NCBI GenBank assembly: GCA_013400975.1
Contig: WBMZ01011577.1
Coordinates: 62,001 to 126,000 of the forward strand
Direction: 5' to 3'
Length of the DNA stretch: 64,000 bases
DNA from: Atrichornis clamosus
Taxonomy: Eukaryota; Chordata; Aves; Passeriformes; Menuridae
Part shown: positions 41,501 to 52,612 of the stretch, piece by piece
Position numbering within the stretch: the stretch's first letter is position 1
How the letters are laid out: the number at the start of each line of letters is the position of its first letter
Notes under the pieces: generated by a model
What the model was told of the DNA's origin: nothing
What the model saw: only the letters and a program-made list of their open reading frames with translations
The model's database searches: none
Program-made: the position numbers and the translations under genes

Positions 41501-44500
41501 CTCCGCACCTGCGACTCACTGTAGGGCAGTAACTCTCCATATGAAGCATTTGGATTATTCTCCTCCATATTATACCACCAAAAGTATCAGTGAGCTTTCT
41601 CTTTGACCAGCATCTAGGACAAATATTCCCAATCTATCAGTAGGGCCCAAGTCCTAACCTAAAGTAAAGTGACTCCACTTTGCAGTAAGAGTAAGGGTTA
41701 GTAAAGGACTTTCTTTTATTCAGTGGTGGTATCTTTTGGTAGGGAAATGGAGAAAGGAAATCTCAGTTAAAACACAAGCTATAATTAGGATAGTACAGTT
41801 GAAATGATGAAGTGGTTCTTGCCTGGAGCTCTGTGGCTATATTAAGAATTGCAGTGTGAGATATTTGTTTTCAAGTAGCTGTCAACATATCATTTGTTTT
41901 CTACACTTCTGGGATTAATATCTAATTATGGTGCACAGAGAAATTAAAAAGACATTAGAGTGCATTACCACACCTACCTCTCTCTCTGGTTAAAATCAGA
42001 ACTCGTAGAAACTGCTTCACCCTGCTCCTCCCTGTTGACTTCAGCAGGTCTGTGTGCCTTACTGCCACTGCAGGAAGTGCCTCTTCTCAAAGGCATGTTT
42101 GTCAGCAGGGTATCTGCTGCTGTTCTCCACATCACACTCTCCAGCCCTCTGCTACAAGCCACAGCTGCAGAGCGTGACTGTCACTTCTGGAAAGTTTCAA
42201 GCTGTTTCTCACTAACAGATCAGAGTACCTTGTTTCGGGATAATCTGTAACCAAAAGATTAAATGTTTCATTTCCAGAGCAGTTCTTACACCCCACTCTC
42301 TTGAAGACCATTAAACAACACAGACCTAGTAGTAGTCATCACTAAAACTTCTCCTATTTTTTTTTAGTGCTGAGGGCAACAGTACCAGGAGAAGTCAGTA
42401 CCACAGGTGACAGACCCATCTGTGGGAAGAGGGAAGAAGTTAACTTTTGAGAAGTAGCATGGAGAAAGTAAAGACTGCCATGCCCAGATGTGCAGTGACA
42501 TTTCAAAGAGGAATCACATTAAATGTTTAGCTCTGCAATGAAATATTAATCAATCTGCATTTGCTGTCAATGTGTAGCAGTGGTATTCACCTCTCTCTGA
42601 AGAGTTACTCTGCTTTTGTCACGTACTGGTGAGCAGGTCCACGGCTCCTCAGTCTGAAGGTTTTTGTGACTGCTCATATTGTCAATATCATGGGATGTGA
42701 ATTATAGGGCAGCTTTCTGGGCCAGTCTGATTCTCAAGGAGAATTTGAAAGATATTTTAGCTAATGGAGTCAGATCACTGAAGCATACCTTTCCAGGAGC
42801 TGATTTTGTGTCACCTGTGACTTGCAGTGTAGCTATGCTTACCTTGCAGCTATCAAACCAGCAACCAGAGACCTAACAGATGGCTAGATACAAACTGCTG
42901 AAAAATGATAGCTGTCTGCAAGCAATATAAGCTGAAAACTTGTTTTTCAGCAATATTGATATAAAAATTTAAGCACTGGAATGAAAATAACTGGTGTAGA
43001 AATTTCAAACACTGCATCAGGAGACTCGTGTACCTCAGCAGATTGTTAATACTCAGTTTTTCAGTAACTTCTGTTTCAGATAATAGAGGTGGTTTTGTCT
43101 CCATCTTATCCAATATTAGGAGATTGAGGTTTAATTAATATTTATTAAGCCTTGTACTTCTCCATTCTTCCTTCTTCCCCATTTTTCACTCCTACAAGAC
43201 ATTGATCTTCCTGGTGGAAGTCATTGTATTCACTGGTACACCGTCACTCCATACGTAGACATTTCAGGACTGTACTTTTGAAAAAGGCAAATGCTTTTTA
43301 CAAAAGATTCAGCAGCCTATTTCATATGCAGTTTCCTTTGGGAGCCACAGTAAAACTCCTGTGAATGCAGCACTCAGTGCCTGGTACTTCACTGGCCTAC
43401 ATAATTAGGAAACACTGCTGCCTGAACCTCGTTCAGACAGATGATTTCAACAGTCAAGAAGTAAATGTACTTAGAAGCAAAGCCTGCTGTTCCTTTTTCA
43501 TTGCCACTCAGACAGCAGGACCATTCAGAGCTGTCTCAGCACACTTATAAAATGTTCTGAGCTGCTTGGAGCCATTTCAGTCAATCTGAACATTTATTTC
43601 CTTTCATGGCAAGGCAGAGTGAAGGTGCTGACAGACCCTAAATACATTGCTCAAGATATACAGCAATTCGCAACCCAGCTTCTGGGGCAGGTGGTTTTAA
43701 GCTGTCCCGTGTTTTTGAAGTAGCACAGGTATTTCTCCCTCATGCTGATACTTTAGCCAACTGCAACACTGTGGATGGGGGAGATCTCAGGAACAAGAGT
43801 AAATTGGAGGTCTTTTTCTCCCTAATGGGTTCAAAGAGAGACCAAGGCACCTGACACCTGATGACTGTAGACCACTGAATGTAAGAGATTAGCAAATTAA
43901 AAAAAGTGATTGATAACTTTTCTTCACACCTTGGTCAGCATTTCTGGCAGTGCCAGCAGCTAAACTGGCATGGTCATAGCCTTGGACTCTGACTGCCACA
44001 CTACCAGCTGAGCTTCAGGACACCACAAAAAGAGGTCATCCTCCAAATGAGGCGGAAACATTTTCTGTATTAGCACTAATTTTTCCCTGCCTAGGTACCT
44101 CTAGCTTTGCATCTGTTTACCCCTCAACAATCTCTTTACTATGTTTTCTTAATAGGTTAAAAAAGGAAAAAGAAACACGCCTATGTTTCTCAGACTTAAT
44201 TGCGTATAAAAAGCTCCCCCCACCACATCAAGTGAGGCTGACAAATGTCCTAAAGATCCTCTTAGTGCCTAAGAGGCATGCATTGTGGCAACTGTTTACT
44301 GTCTCCTGAGTAATGGAATCTGTGATAAGCAATTTGTTTTTTAGGGAAACAATGTCACCTCAAGTAGCTGAAGGATATAGTAACAACTTTCCCACATTGT
44401 CAGCGCTCCCTTTTATCTCTTGGCTCCTTAGCACAGTCCTGTATCAAAAATTAATACAAGTTAAACAGAAAATGGCCACAACCGTGTTAAATATTCTCCT

Positions 44501-47500
44501 GCAGTGTTTCGAGGTTGTAGCTGTTGACTTTATCAACATAAAAATGAAAATCTGGTAGAAGCCTATGCTTTTTGCACAGAATATGAGAGCTGGCTTTGGA
44601 TGATAGGGCCCATTGCATTATTATTTCTTAGGACTGAGGATGTTTCTTTTCTGGGACCTGACAAAACTTAGGTTTCTTAAGGAGGCTTTGGATTACAGGC
44701 ACAGCATGGGCTCTGTCTTGTGAGCCATGTCTAATGAAAAAAGTCGAGGAATTCTCAACTGTCGTCTGATCTCAGTTCAGAACTAAACCTCCAAAAATCT
44801 CCATAACACTGGGAGATTCCATAGCCTTGTTTGATTTGTGGATCAACTGCCTGTGGAGAAGGGGCATCTAAAAATAGCTGAACATGATGAAGGGACAGGC
44901 TGGGGAGCTTTAGCAATGGAGGAGCAACCTGAGGGAGGCAAGAAGAAAATTGGACTGCCTTCTGAAGTGTTACTGCTGGTGACAAAGTACCCACTTATTC
45001 TTAGCATCCTACAGTTCAGCACAAAAGGGCTGAACTTAGAAGGAAAGCAACAAATTTCTCATATCAATATATCTTACACACTCAGCCATGCTAAATTAAA
45101 AGCACTAAATGAACAATATTGAGACTTCTCTGAGCAGGGTGTCACGGCCTTGGGCACATGCACTCTGAGAATTGAGATAAACTAGCCTTGGCATTGCAAG
45201 AGGACCAGAGCATGAAAAACTGAAAGTGTCCACAAACTGGTAGAACCCCCAAGGTGCCAAGATCTACACATCCCGTACAGGCATAGCCAGGGCAATCTGC
45301 ACAAACGTGAGATCTATCATGGCTGGAGCTAGAGGGGCAGGCTGATCTGGGGATGGTTTTAGTCCCGGGGTAGCCGGGTGTGCCTACTGGGTGCTGTCTC
45401 CCACCTGGTGAGTGTAAGGTCAGCCTCTTCGCTACCAGCTGTGTAACCAGAGCCACCCAGATCCTGCCCTGCTCCCTCCCAGGACACAGGACTCTGGTGG
45501 GTTTGGTGCACGTGGGTGATCATGGCTTTCCTTTTGTCTCACTTAGCCCAGGCAGTCCATGCTGAAAGCAGCTCTGCCAGGGCTCTAGAAAAGCCCTGTG
45601 CCTTTACACAGAGAACAGAGGACATGCAAAAAAGCAACCTGCTTTGCTGAGCAGCTCTTAGCATTGCTACATCATGAGACCATGCAAAAGCTACCCCACG
45701 AGGAAGGCAAAGGAGCCCACAGAATATGTGTCATTAATGAAGATTAAGCATCTTTCTTGGCACTCATGCCAGCATATAGAGAATTTTTCCATTGGCAGGT
45801 CTCAGTGGGCTTTGAGAAGGTGGCTCTCTCTATTTGAGAGACAGGGAAAAGGAGGCAGACACTCATGTAATATTACCAAGAGCTGCCTGTGCAAGCCAAA
45901 GGCAGAACCAGGCCTATGAACCAGACTCTGCCTCAAACAATTGCCTTTCCCATAAAACATCACTACTTTCTGGTGGGGTCTTCACCTGCATCGGCCAGGA
46001 TTCATAAAGGTGCCTTAACCAACAGCTTCCAAGGTTTTCCTTCTAAAACAGTGTTCCTCTGAGCAGGGAACTTTCCTTCCAGGTGACTTCTGACTTGACA
46101 CCAGTTCTCTTCCTGGATGTGTTGCTATGACAGCTGCTCCTGGTTTGGCAAAACCTCATCCTGCCAGTCCTCTGCAAACACAACTCTTGCATATTTTGTA
46201 TTCTCTGGGAAATAAAAACATGCTCTATTTTTAGTATTTTAATCGTCTCACGTCTGTGTCTCCTTTTGTTTGGAATCAGTGATGTTAAAGCAGACTTGTG
46301 CTGCCAATATTTTAACAGCAGGTTTTCAGAAAAAATATCCCCACCTCAGCCTATGACAGATTTGGAGTGCTGTATTGCTTAGGTTGCTGAGATGAGAGGC
46401 TGGGGAATATACTTTTATGGTTTGCCTTTGAAATAAAAACTCTTTCACATAAAAATCAGGAAGTCAACATTACTTAGCAAATAAATGCAGCTTAAGTGCT
46501 CTTAACTGGAAGTAGTTACCATAAACCTTCCTCCCAAGAAATCTGCTGGGCATGTTTCCAATGCTGTGAACTGGGGTTCTGGATGGACTGGCAGAATGCC
46601 TATGTGAGCAGGAGTGGTCACTCAAAGGTGTTGAGAAAAGTCATTTTAGCAAATGTTACAACCCACAGGCATATATATTCTTTCACTGTCCCCTACTGCC
46701 ATTATGAGGCACACAAAAACACGTAACATATAGGCATTATCTTTGTTTAAAATCTTGTCAGCTCTAGTCCTCACATCTCCACACCGTTAAATGAATTAAA
46801 CTCAGATTTCCCTTGCCCCCTGACTTATCTACATTGATTTGCATGTTAATAACTTTCCTTCCCTTCAGTCAGTTTGTTCTACCCTCTTCTTGATTTGCTC
46901 TCCACAGCAGTTTTGATTGAGGTCTTTGCCCTCAGCTCACAGTAGGGAGAGGAAACTGAAGCAAGGTGATGCAGGGGAGCAGGTGACTCTGGTGACTGCT
47001 TGCTGTCACCACCATTGCCATTTCACTGGGCAGAGCCACACTGAGCAAGCTGACTATCTTGGATGCTTTGGATGCCTACCAGGGATGGATACTGTTCTAT
47101 CCATCTTCCCTTCCCAGGACCCTGGCTTTCAATATCTGAGTCAGGTGCCTTCTCCTCTCATTGGTTTTGCTCATTCCTGAACCCTCATGGCTCCCGCAGT
47201 TCTATAACTCTTCCCTTCCCATTCTCAACAAAGGTTGGCTTTCATGGTAGATCTCAGCCTATCCTGACTAAGGAAGCCAACTGAGAGAACTGCTAAGTGT
47301 GGATATAGCCATTCACCCATATCTATGCCTTCCAGAAGCTGTAAGCCAAAACTGGCCCCTCTGAACCAACAGCTTTGTCCTGCAAGCAACGGGTCAGCTG
47401 CACGAGGATCATTCTGCCTATCTGCTGGCAATTTATGAGGATAGTCTAAGTCTGAGCAGAACTCCTCATGGGAGGAAACTTTCCAGTGCCAGAGAGGAGA

Positions 47501-48630
47501 AGGCTGACTGTGTGCCACAGCCCCCAGCAAGTTCTGTGAAAAACATGCAGCTACTGGTCCATGGCACCTGGTCCCCTGTGCCTTTGCACATTGCTTCATT
47601 GGCTCGGGGCACCATTTCAGAGTCTGTGTTTCGGGGCAGGAGGGAAGCTGCTGCCATTGTTGTATAGTTTCAGCTGAGTTTTCTCCACTTCCTGGTGGAC
47701 TGCCAAGGACTATGAGGCTTAATTTCCCACCTTTGAGTTTCTCTCCCCCTCAGTATCTTCCCATCTGCTGCATTTCATGTTGCCCAGGTAAAGCTATGCT
47801 TGCCAGCCTTCCCTTTCCAAAAATACTGCAGAGTTTGTTTTGGTTCCTACAGATTGTGCTGGCTCTGACTCCATGTACTATGACTACTGACTCATGGTCC
47901 TGCTGGTCACTTCTATCTGATTCCAAAGTTCACATTATTTTCTGCTCTTTGCAGCTCTGTGCAGACACTTTTGCCTCATAAAACTTAGCAATCTGTTAAT
48001 TGGCCACTGTAGAGATCAGCATTTATATTTAGTAACATCACTCATCAGTGCAGGATTTTTTCAGTAAAGGAAGTCTGGAAAAAATCATCAATTGTTCCCA
48101 TGTTTTTTTCTCTTCATAGACTGCAGAGAAAAACATTCCACTGAAATTTCATAAGCGAGCAAACTGAACTGCATTTGGGTTTTTTAATTTTGATTTAGCA
48201 TACATTTTCCAGACTCTCAGGTTAAAAAATGTCTGACACATATTCTGATATGTTATTTGTTGAGTGCTTTTAAATGAGCCTAGAATTGTGCATGGTGAGA
48301 ACTTGAACACAAGACGGAGTGGAATTAGCTTTATCCTAAGTCCCCCTCGCAGGATGCAAAAGAAAGCCAAATCTCATTTACAGCATTGTCTTCATGTCTT
48401 CCTGGAAGTCCTTACACACGTAAAAGGCCAAGTTATCTGATAGGACTTCAGTGGATCAGCTGCATCTGAGCAGCTTAAAATAGAGACCCTTTGACAAGCC
48501 TCATGATGTAGCTAAAACTCCGTGATATCCCAGTTTAGGGCAAGCACAGGTCCAGCTCTTACTTCTAAGCTTGTTCACTCCACTGATGGGCAGCAGGGAC
48601 CAAATCTGTGCAGTCCAGCAGGTGGGCTGG
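38551..48630. other. Intergenic DNA, no supported gene
   Basis: Ten kilobases with only short ORFs, none resembling a known family. One exon-like segment at 41200-41382 is listed separately. I recognise no CR1 or LTR copy here. Two GC-richer patches (about 40.2-40.4 kb and 45.2-45.6 kb) have open frames only because stops are rarer there. Confidence 0.5.
41200..41382 (+). other. Exon-like in-frame segment, unknown
   Basis: A pyrimidine-rich acceptor (ATTTTTCAG ending at 41199) and a strong donor (GTGAGT at 41383) bracket 183 bases that stay open in one frame, exactly 61 codons. The translation starts INKLLDLDNKAPFFAKQALS, includes a Lys-rich run, and ends SSELMLPGW. I recognise no family. 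It lies 5.5 kb past the last LHFPL6 poly(A) signal on the same strand. It could be an exon of an unannotated transcript, but such border pairs also arise by chance. Confidence 0.2.
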
Positions 48631-48653
48631 TGTTGTGATTTAACTTGGAATGG

Positions 48654-49192
48654 TGTTGTGGTTTAACAAAGTACCACCAGCTCTCACTCACTCAGCTGCC
48701 GCACCCTGGTGGGATGGGGAGGAGAACTGGAAAGTGTAAAACTCATGGTTTGAGATAAGAACAGTTTAAGAGAAAGAAGAGTATAATAATGATGATAATG
48801 ATGATGAAAAGAAGAGAGAGAAAGAAAGGAATAAGCCCCAAGAAAGGCAAGTAATCAGTACAATTGCTTACCACCCACTTACCAATGTCCTGTCAGGCCC
48901 TGAGCAGCAATCGATCCCTTCCAGACAGCTCCCCCAGTTTATACTGGGCATGACATTCTAAGGTATGGAACATCCCTTTGGCCAGTTTGGGTCACTTGTC
49001 TTGTCCCAGGCTCTTGTGCACCTGCACCCTTGCAGAGTATGAGACTGAAAAGTTCTTGACTTAAGGTTAGCACTACTTAGGAACAACGAAAACGTCAGTG
49101 TGTTATCAACATTATTCTTATACTAAACCCAAAACAGCACTGTACCAGCTACTATGAAGAAAATGAACTCTATTCCAGCCAAAACCAGTACA
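48654..49192 (-). mobile_element. Solo LTR of an avian ERVL-type retrovirus
   Basis: About 539 bases bounded by TG and CA. On the - strand it begins TGTACTGGTTTTGGCTGG, which is the start of a very common avian LTR family. It has a TATA-like promoter region (AGTATAAACTGGGGGAGCTG on the - strand, + coordinates about 48925-48945) and a TTAAACTGTTCTTATCTCAA segment as its likely poly(A) region near 48750-48770. An imperfect GAT/GA-rich microsatellite lies inside, near 48785-48825. The flanks AATGG and GATGG form an imperfect 5-bp target-site duplication. No internal retroviral genes are present, so it is a solo LTR left by recombination. The class assignment is from memory of bird repeats. Confidence 0.85.
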
Positions 49193-51530
49193 GATGGAAG
49201 GGCTGACTACTTGCTCCATGGTCATAGCACCTATAGGAAACCTTGCTGATTCCTTATCTGTTTCCCACCTGAAGATCAGAGGCCTTCAAATAAAACAAAA
49301 CTCACAGATTAAAAACCCTTCCCTTGGAAGATTGCCAGACCCCGTTCTGCTCTCTCATTCCTCTTTTACCTTCAAGCTGGCCTTATTGCATACATTCATT
49401 ATTCATTCCCTCTGTCCCAGTTGTGCGTGCAGCTGGTGAGGCTTAGGAGCCACCTGGGTCAAACCTGGCCCACTGCTTCCAAAGCCTGCTCCACGTTTCC
49501 TGCACCATGTCCACATCCCAATGCTGACTCCGTATGGGATGGGATGTTTGCCACATGCTGTCTCTATCCTGCCCCTTGCTGGGTGCCCCTGGGGTCCCCA
49601 CCCATCGACTGTACCTAAGCACAGATTGAACACGGCAGGCGCCAGAACTTTTGGTAATTGCACCCCAAGGCTACGAAATTCTCTGACAGCAAATCACGCT
49701 GCCAAACACGGGCTGCAGCATTTCTCCCTGCTGAAGCATGTCAGGCAGCACAGTTGGCGCTCGTGCCCTTTCAATCTGACAGCACCGTGTCAGCCCAGGA
49801 GGGGGAAAGCTGTTTTATGAAGACGTCTGCTGCCTTTTCAGCTGCCAGCAAATACAAGGATTGGGATTCTTTGCCCTTCCCTTCATTTGCTGTCAACTCT
49901 TTCTTGGATCATGATTGTGCTCAGAATTTACTGCAGTTCAGGTGTCACTGGCAACTATATCCCATGTCTAGTCTATCCAGGTTTCAAACAGAGCAAAACT
50001 TTGTTACTGAACATTAGAGACTTGTTTTCCCCATGTGAACATGGGGAAAAAAAGGGAGAGTAAGAGACAAGTCCATGGAGTTCCGGCTCCTGGTGGCTGG
50101 CTCCCAAGTGAAGAAAACTCTTTCTGATCAACCCTCAGCTGATATGTTTAATGAACTCTGCTTCATCCCTGTTGATCATGTTTCTTTGCCTCTGGGTCTT
50201 GTAAGGATCATAGCCAACATACTGTCTTTGTGAAGAGTGAATTCTATGCCTGCAGTGTTACCCAGATTGCAAAAATGGACTCATGGTCATTTTCCTGAAT
50301 ATTTTCTCTGTCACTAGTTAATGTGAACATTCCCAGGTCAGCAAAATTTCATCATCAGACTGGACATCCCAGTATTTCTTCCCTGCCAGAAACCGTCTGG
50401 ACATCCAGGATAGAAGGATACTGCAAGAGGCCGAGTGATGAGAAGGAAACAGAGAGGTGAGCTGAGGACCTGAAAAGAGCCTGGGGTTGTAGCTATAAAC
50501 AGTGAGCTTTTGGTGTCTGGTCTGTGGATATGCCCAAGGAATTGAAGTATTAAGGATCTTTAACAATGGCTGGAGTAGGGACTGTCATTCCTTAGGGCTT
50601 TTTTTTATTAGGACACAGGCAATATTTCAAAAAATGACATCATTGCCAAGGACTCACAATTAAACCAGAAGGTTGTGATACTGTTGTCTGTCAAACATTT
50701 CCAGTATACCTGCTGGACATTGGGCTGTACTCTAAATATTTTCTCTGCATTTGTCAGGAAATACACATGTGTGTTCAACTTCAATATGAATTTGCTGAAA
50801 TTGCGTTAGGATCATGTTCTTAAAAGACTCGGATGGACAATTCTTGTCTTCTCCAGTTTTTGTTTCTCTTCTGTCGCTGGTCACCCAAGAAAGCAGCAGC
50901 AACTCCTTTAGTGACCATGCATGGGTTCGTGCTGGGAGAGGACCAGGTGCTCTCCACAGTGCTTTGGAGTATGCTGAGACCAGGTTTGTGTGGCCATGGC
51001 AGGGCATGTCCTGTCTCCATCAAGGCTCTGCAGCTGCTGGTGGGATTCACCTCTGGGGCAGGCTGGTCTCCAGCCTTGCCAAGTCATCAAGGGTCTCTCA
51101 GTTGGTCTCAAGGCTTCCTGACAGCCTTCTGATGCACACTGAAAGGAGGGAAATCTGGGTAGAGCAGGTAAGAGTAGAAAGTGCCTTGGAGGCCTTTGTA
51201 TCAGCTTGAAAATAAAACAGACACAAATTCTCATTCAGAAACATCATACAGGGAGTTGAGTCTATTGCCACTCTTAGGAGTTAAACCAAAACTGCAAACA
51301 TTCTGATTTGTGGCAGTAGGTAATAGTAGGCCCAGGGATTCTGGACTTCAGAGAGGGGTAGGCTGGCAAAGTGCCTACAGTTTTAATCTTTCTTCACTCT
51401 GTCTGCATGGTTAGGGATTAATCTCCATACTATAGCTTTTCCACCTAGGAACATGAAATGTTATTCACCTGTGTCACAGAAGTGGTCATGAGAATTAACA
51501 GGGATTTGAGACTTTTATATAAGAGCTTCA
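49193..51530. other. Intergenic DNA between LTR and SINE
   Basis: No gene or repeat that I can name. ORFs of 90-130 codons at 49.5-50.0 kb and 50.7-51.2 kb overlap on both strands and show no domain signatures. A 26-bp near-palindrome at 50025 is listed separately. Confidence 0.45.
50025..50050. repeat. Inverted repeat, 12-bp arms with 2-base spacer
   Basis: The arm TTTTCCCCATGT, a GA spacer, and the exact reverse complement ACATGGGGAAAA. In RNA the two-base loop would be tight but the stem is perfect. No T-run or gene end marks it as a terminator. Confidence 0.85.
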
Positions 51531-51662
51531 CAGAATACTCTGAGTTGGAAGGCACCCACAAGGATCATCGAGTCCAACTCTTAAGTAAATGACCCATACA
51601 GGGATTGAAGCTCAACCTTGGTGCTGTTAGCACCATGTTCTGACCAACTGAGCTCATCTCTA
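51531..51662 (-). mobile_element. tRNA-headed SINE with CR1 tail (TguSINE1-like)
   Basis: On the - strand the element starts with a tRNA-like head. A box-A-like sequence TGAGCTCAGTTGG (+ 51644-51656) precedes an anticodon-arm-like TGGTGCTAACAGCACCA and a degraded B box. The head ends CCCTGTATGGGTCA, as in tRNA-Ile. A CR1-type 3' tail follows: AGTTGGACTCGATGATCCTT, GTGGGTGCCTTCCAACTC, GAGTATTCTG. Such a SINE borrows the CR1 reverse transcriptase through the shared tail. The zebra finch family TguSINE1 has this structure as I recall it, which is my main reason for calling the host an oscine passerine. Changes in the head make Pol III activity unlikely now. Confidence 0.82.
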
Positions 51663-52061
51663 GAACTGGGAATGAGGACTTTTATATGACCTAAGGCTGA
51701 GCATGAAATGAAACTGGCCTTGCTCCCATTTGAAATATTGGCAGCAGAGCCATGATGTTTTGGAACCAAGTTGTTTTTTTCGCCTTCTTGTTTTTCTTGC
51801 TATGGAGACTGAGGGGCTATAACACTGCCATGGCCCTGGCCTATCCCTGAAGAAGAGGAATGTGATTTTCTGTAACCTCCCACTGGAGTATGCAAAACAT
51901 TCAGTGCATTGGCATCAAAGGTTTGGCAGCAAGGAAGGAGCCAAGTGGTTTGGTTTGCTTAGTTCTGTTTTGGTCTGACATGACTCCCACAGAGAGAAAT
52001 GGGTTTGTGGGAGAAGTTCTCTACCTTAACACTTCTTGGTAAATAATTAGCATTGAAGTGG

Positions 52062-52205
52062 AATCAACAACTTGCCTGGGCAACTTGTGCCAGTGTCTCA
52101 CCACCTCCACAGTGAAGAATTCCTTCCTAATATCTAATCTAAAGCCACTGTCTTTCAGTTCAAAGCCATTCCCCTGGGACCTATCACTACATGTCCTTGT
52201 AAATA
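52062..52205 (-). mobile_element. CR1 LINE fragment, antisense
   Basis: The + strand carries reversed CR1 3'UTR sequence: GGGCAACTTGTGCCAGTGTC, TCACCACCTCCACAGTGAAG, AATTCCTTCCTAATATCTAA, then AAAGCCATTCCCCTGGGACC and TATCACTACATGTCCTTGTA. The extreme CR1 3' tail and all 5' sequence are missing, so it is an internal fragment. It lies 0.4 kb from the SINE in the same orientation. Confidence 0.85.
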
Positions 52206-52557
52206 TCTTGGGGTGTGTTCAGAGGGGCAGAGAAGATTCCTGTTTCTCCCTAGTACAAGTGTACAATAAACGCAGCCTATTTAAGGCTCAGAAGCAAGTG
52301 TTACCTGACCAGCTGTCTCACCTGGCACCTGTGCAGCCACAGAGATGTGCCACGGGGGCAGGAAGTCTGCTCACACTTTATTCCTGAACCTCCTCCATAG
52401 TCCTTTTAGAAAACATTCAATGTGAAGAGACTTTCCCTCTGTGCATATTCTAATGTATTGCAGTGACAGTAATCTATTATGTAAATTTTATGTATCACTT
52501 ATACAAATTACAGTGAAACCTCAGCCTTGACTGTGGTTTAAAATAGACTCAGAAATA

Positions 52558-52612
52558 ACAATACAGCAGTAACAGCAATAAAAACAACAGCAGCAATAAT
52601 AATAATGAATAG
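52558..52612 (+). repeat. Imperfect triplet repeats (CAA/CAG/AAT)
   Basis: A-rich DNA built of CAG, CAA and AAT units just after the antisense CR1 fragment. Too imperfect to be a classical microsatellite. Confidence 0.6.

Noticed and set aside
50732..51234. Overlapping 76-131-codon frames on both strands
   Set aside because: They shadow one another in a GC-richer patch and none looks like a protein family.
51590..51662. A genuine tRNA gene on the - strand
   Set aside because: The D-arm and anticodon-arm resemblance is real, but the acceptor stem and B box are damaged and the CR1 tail follows directly, so it is a SINE head and not a tRNA gene.
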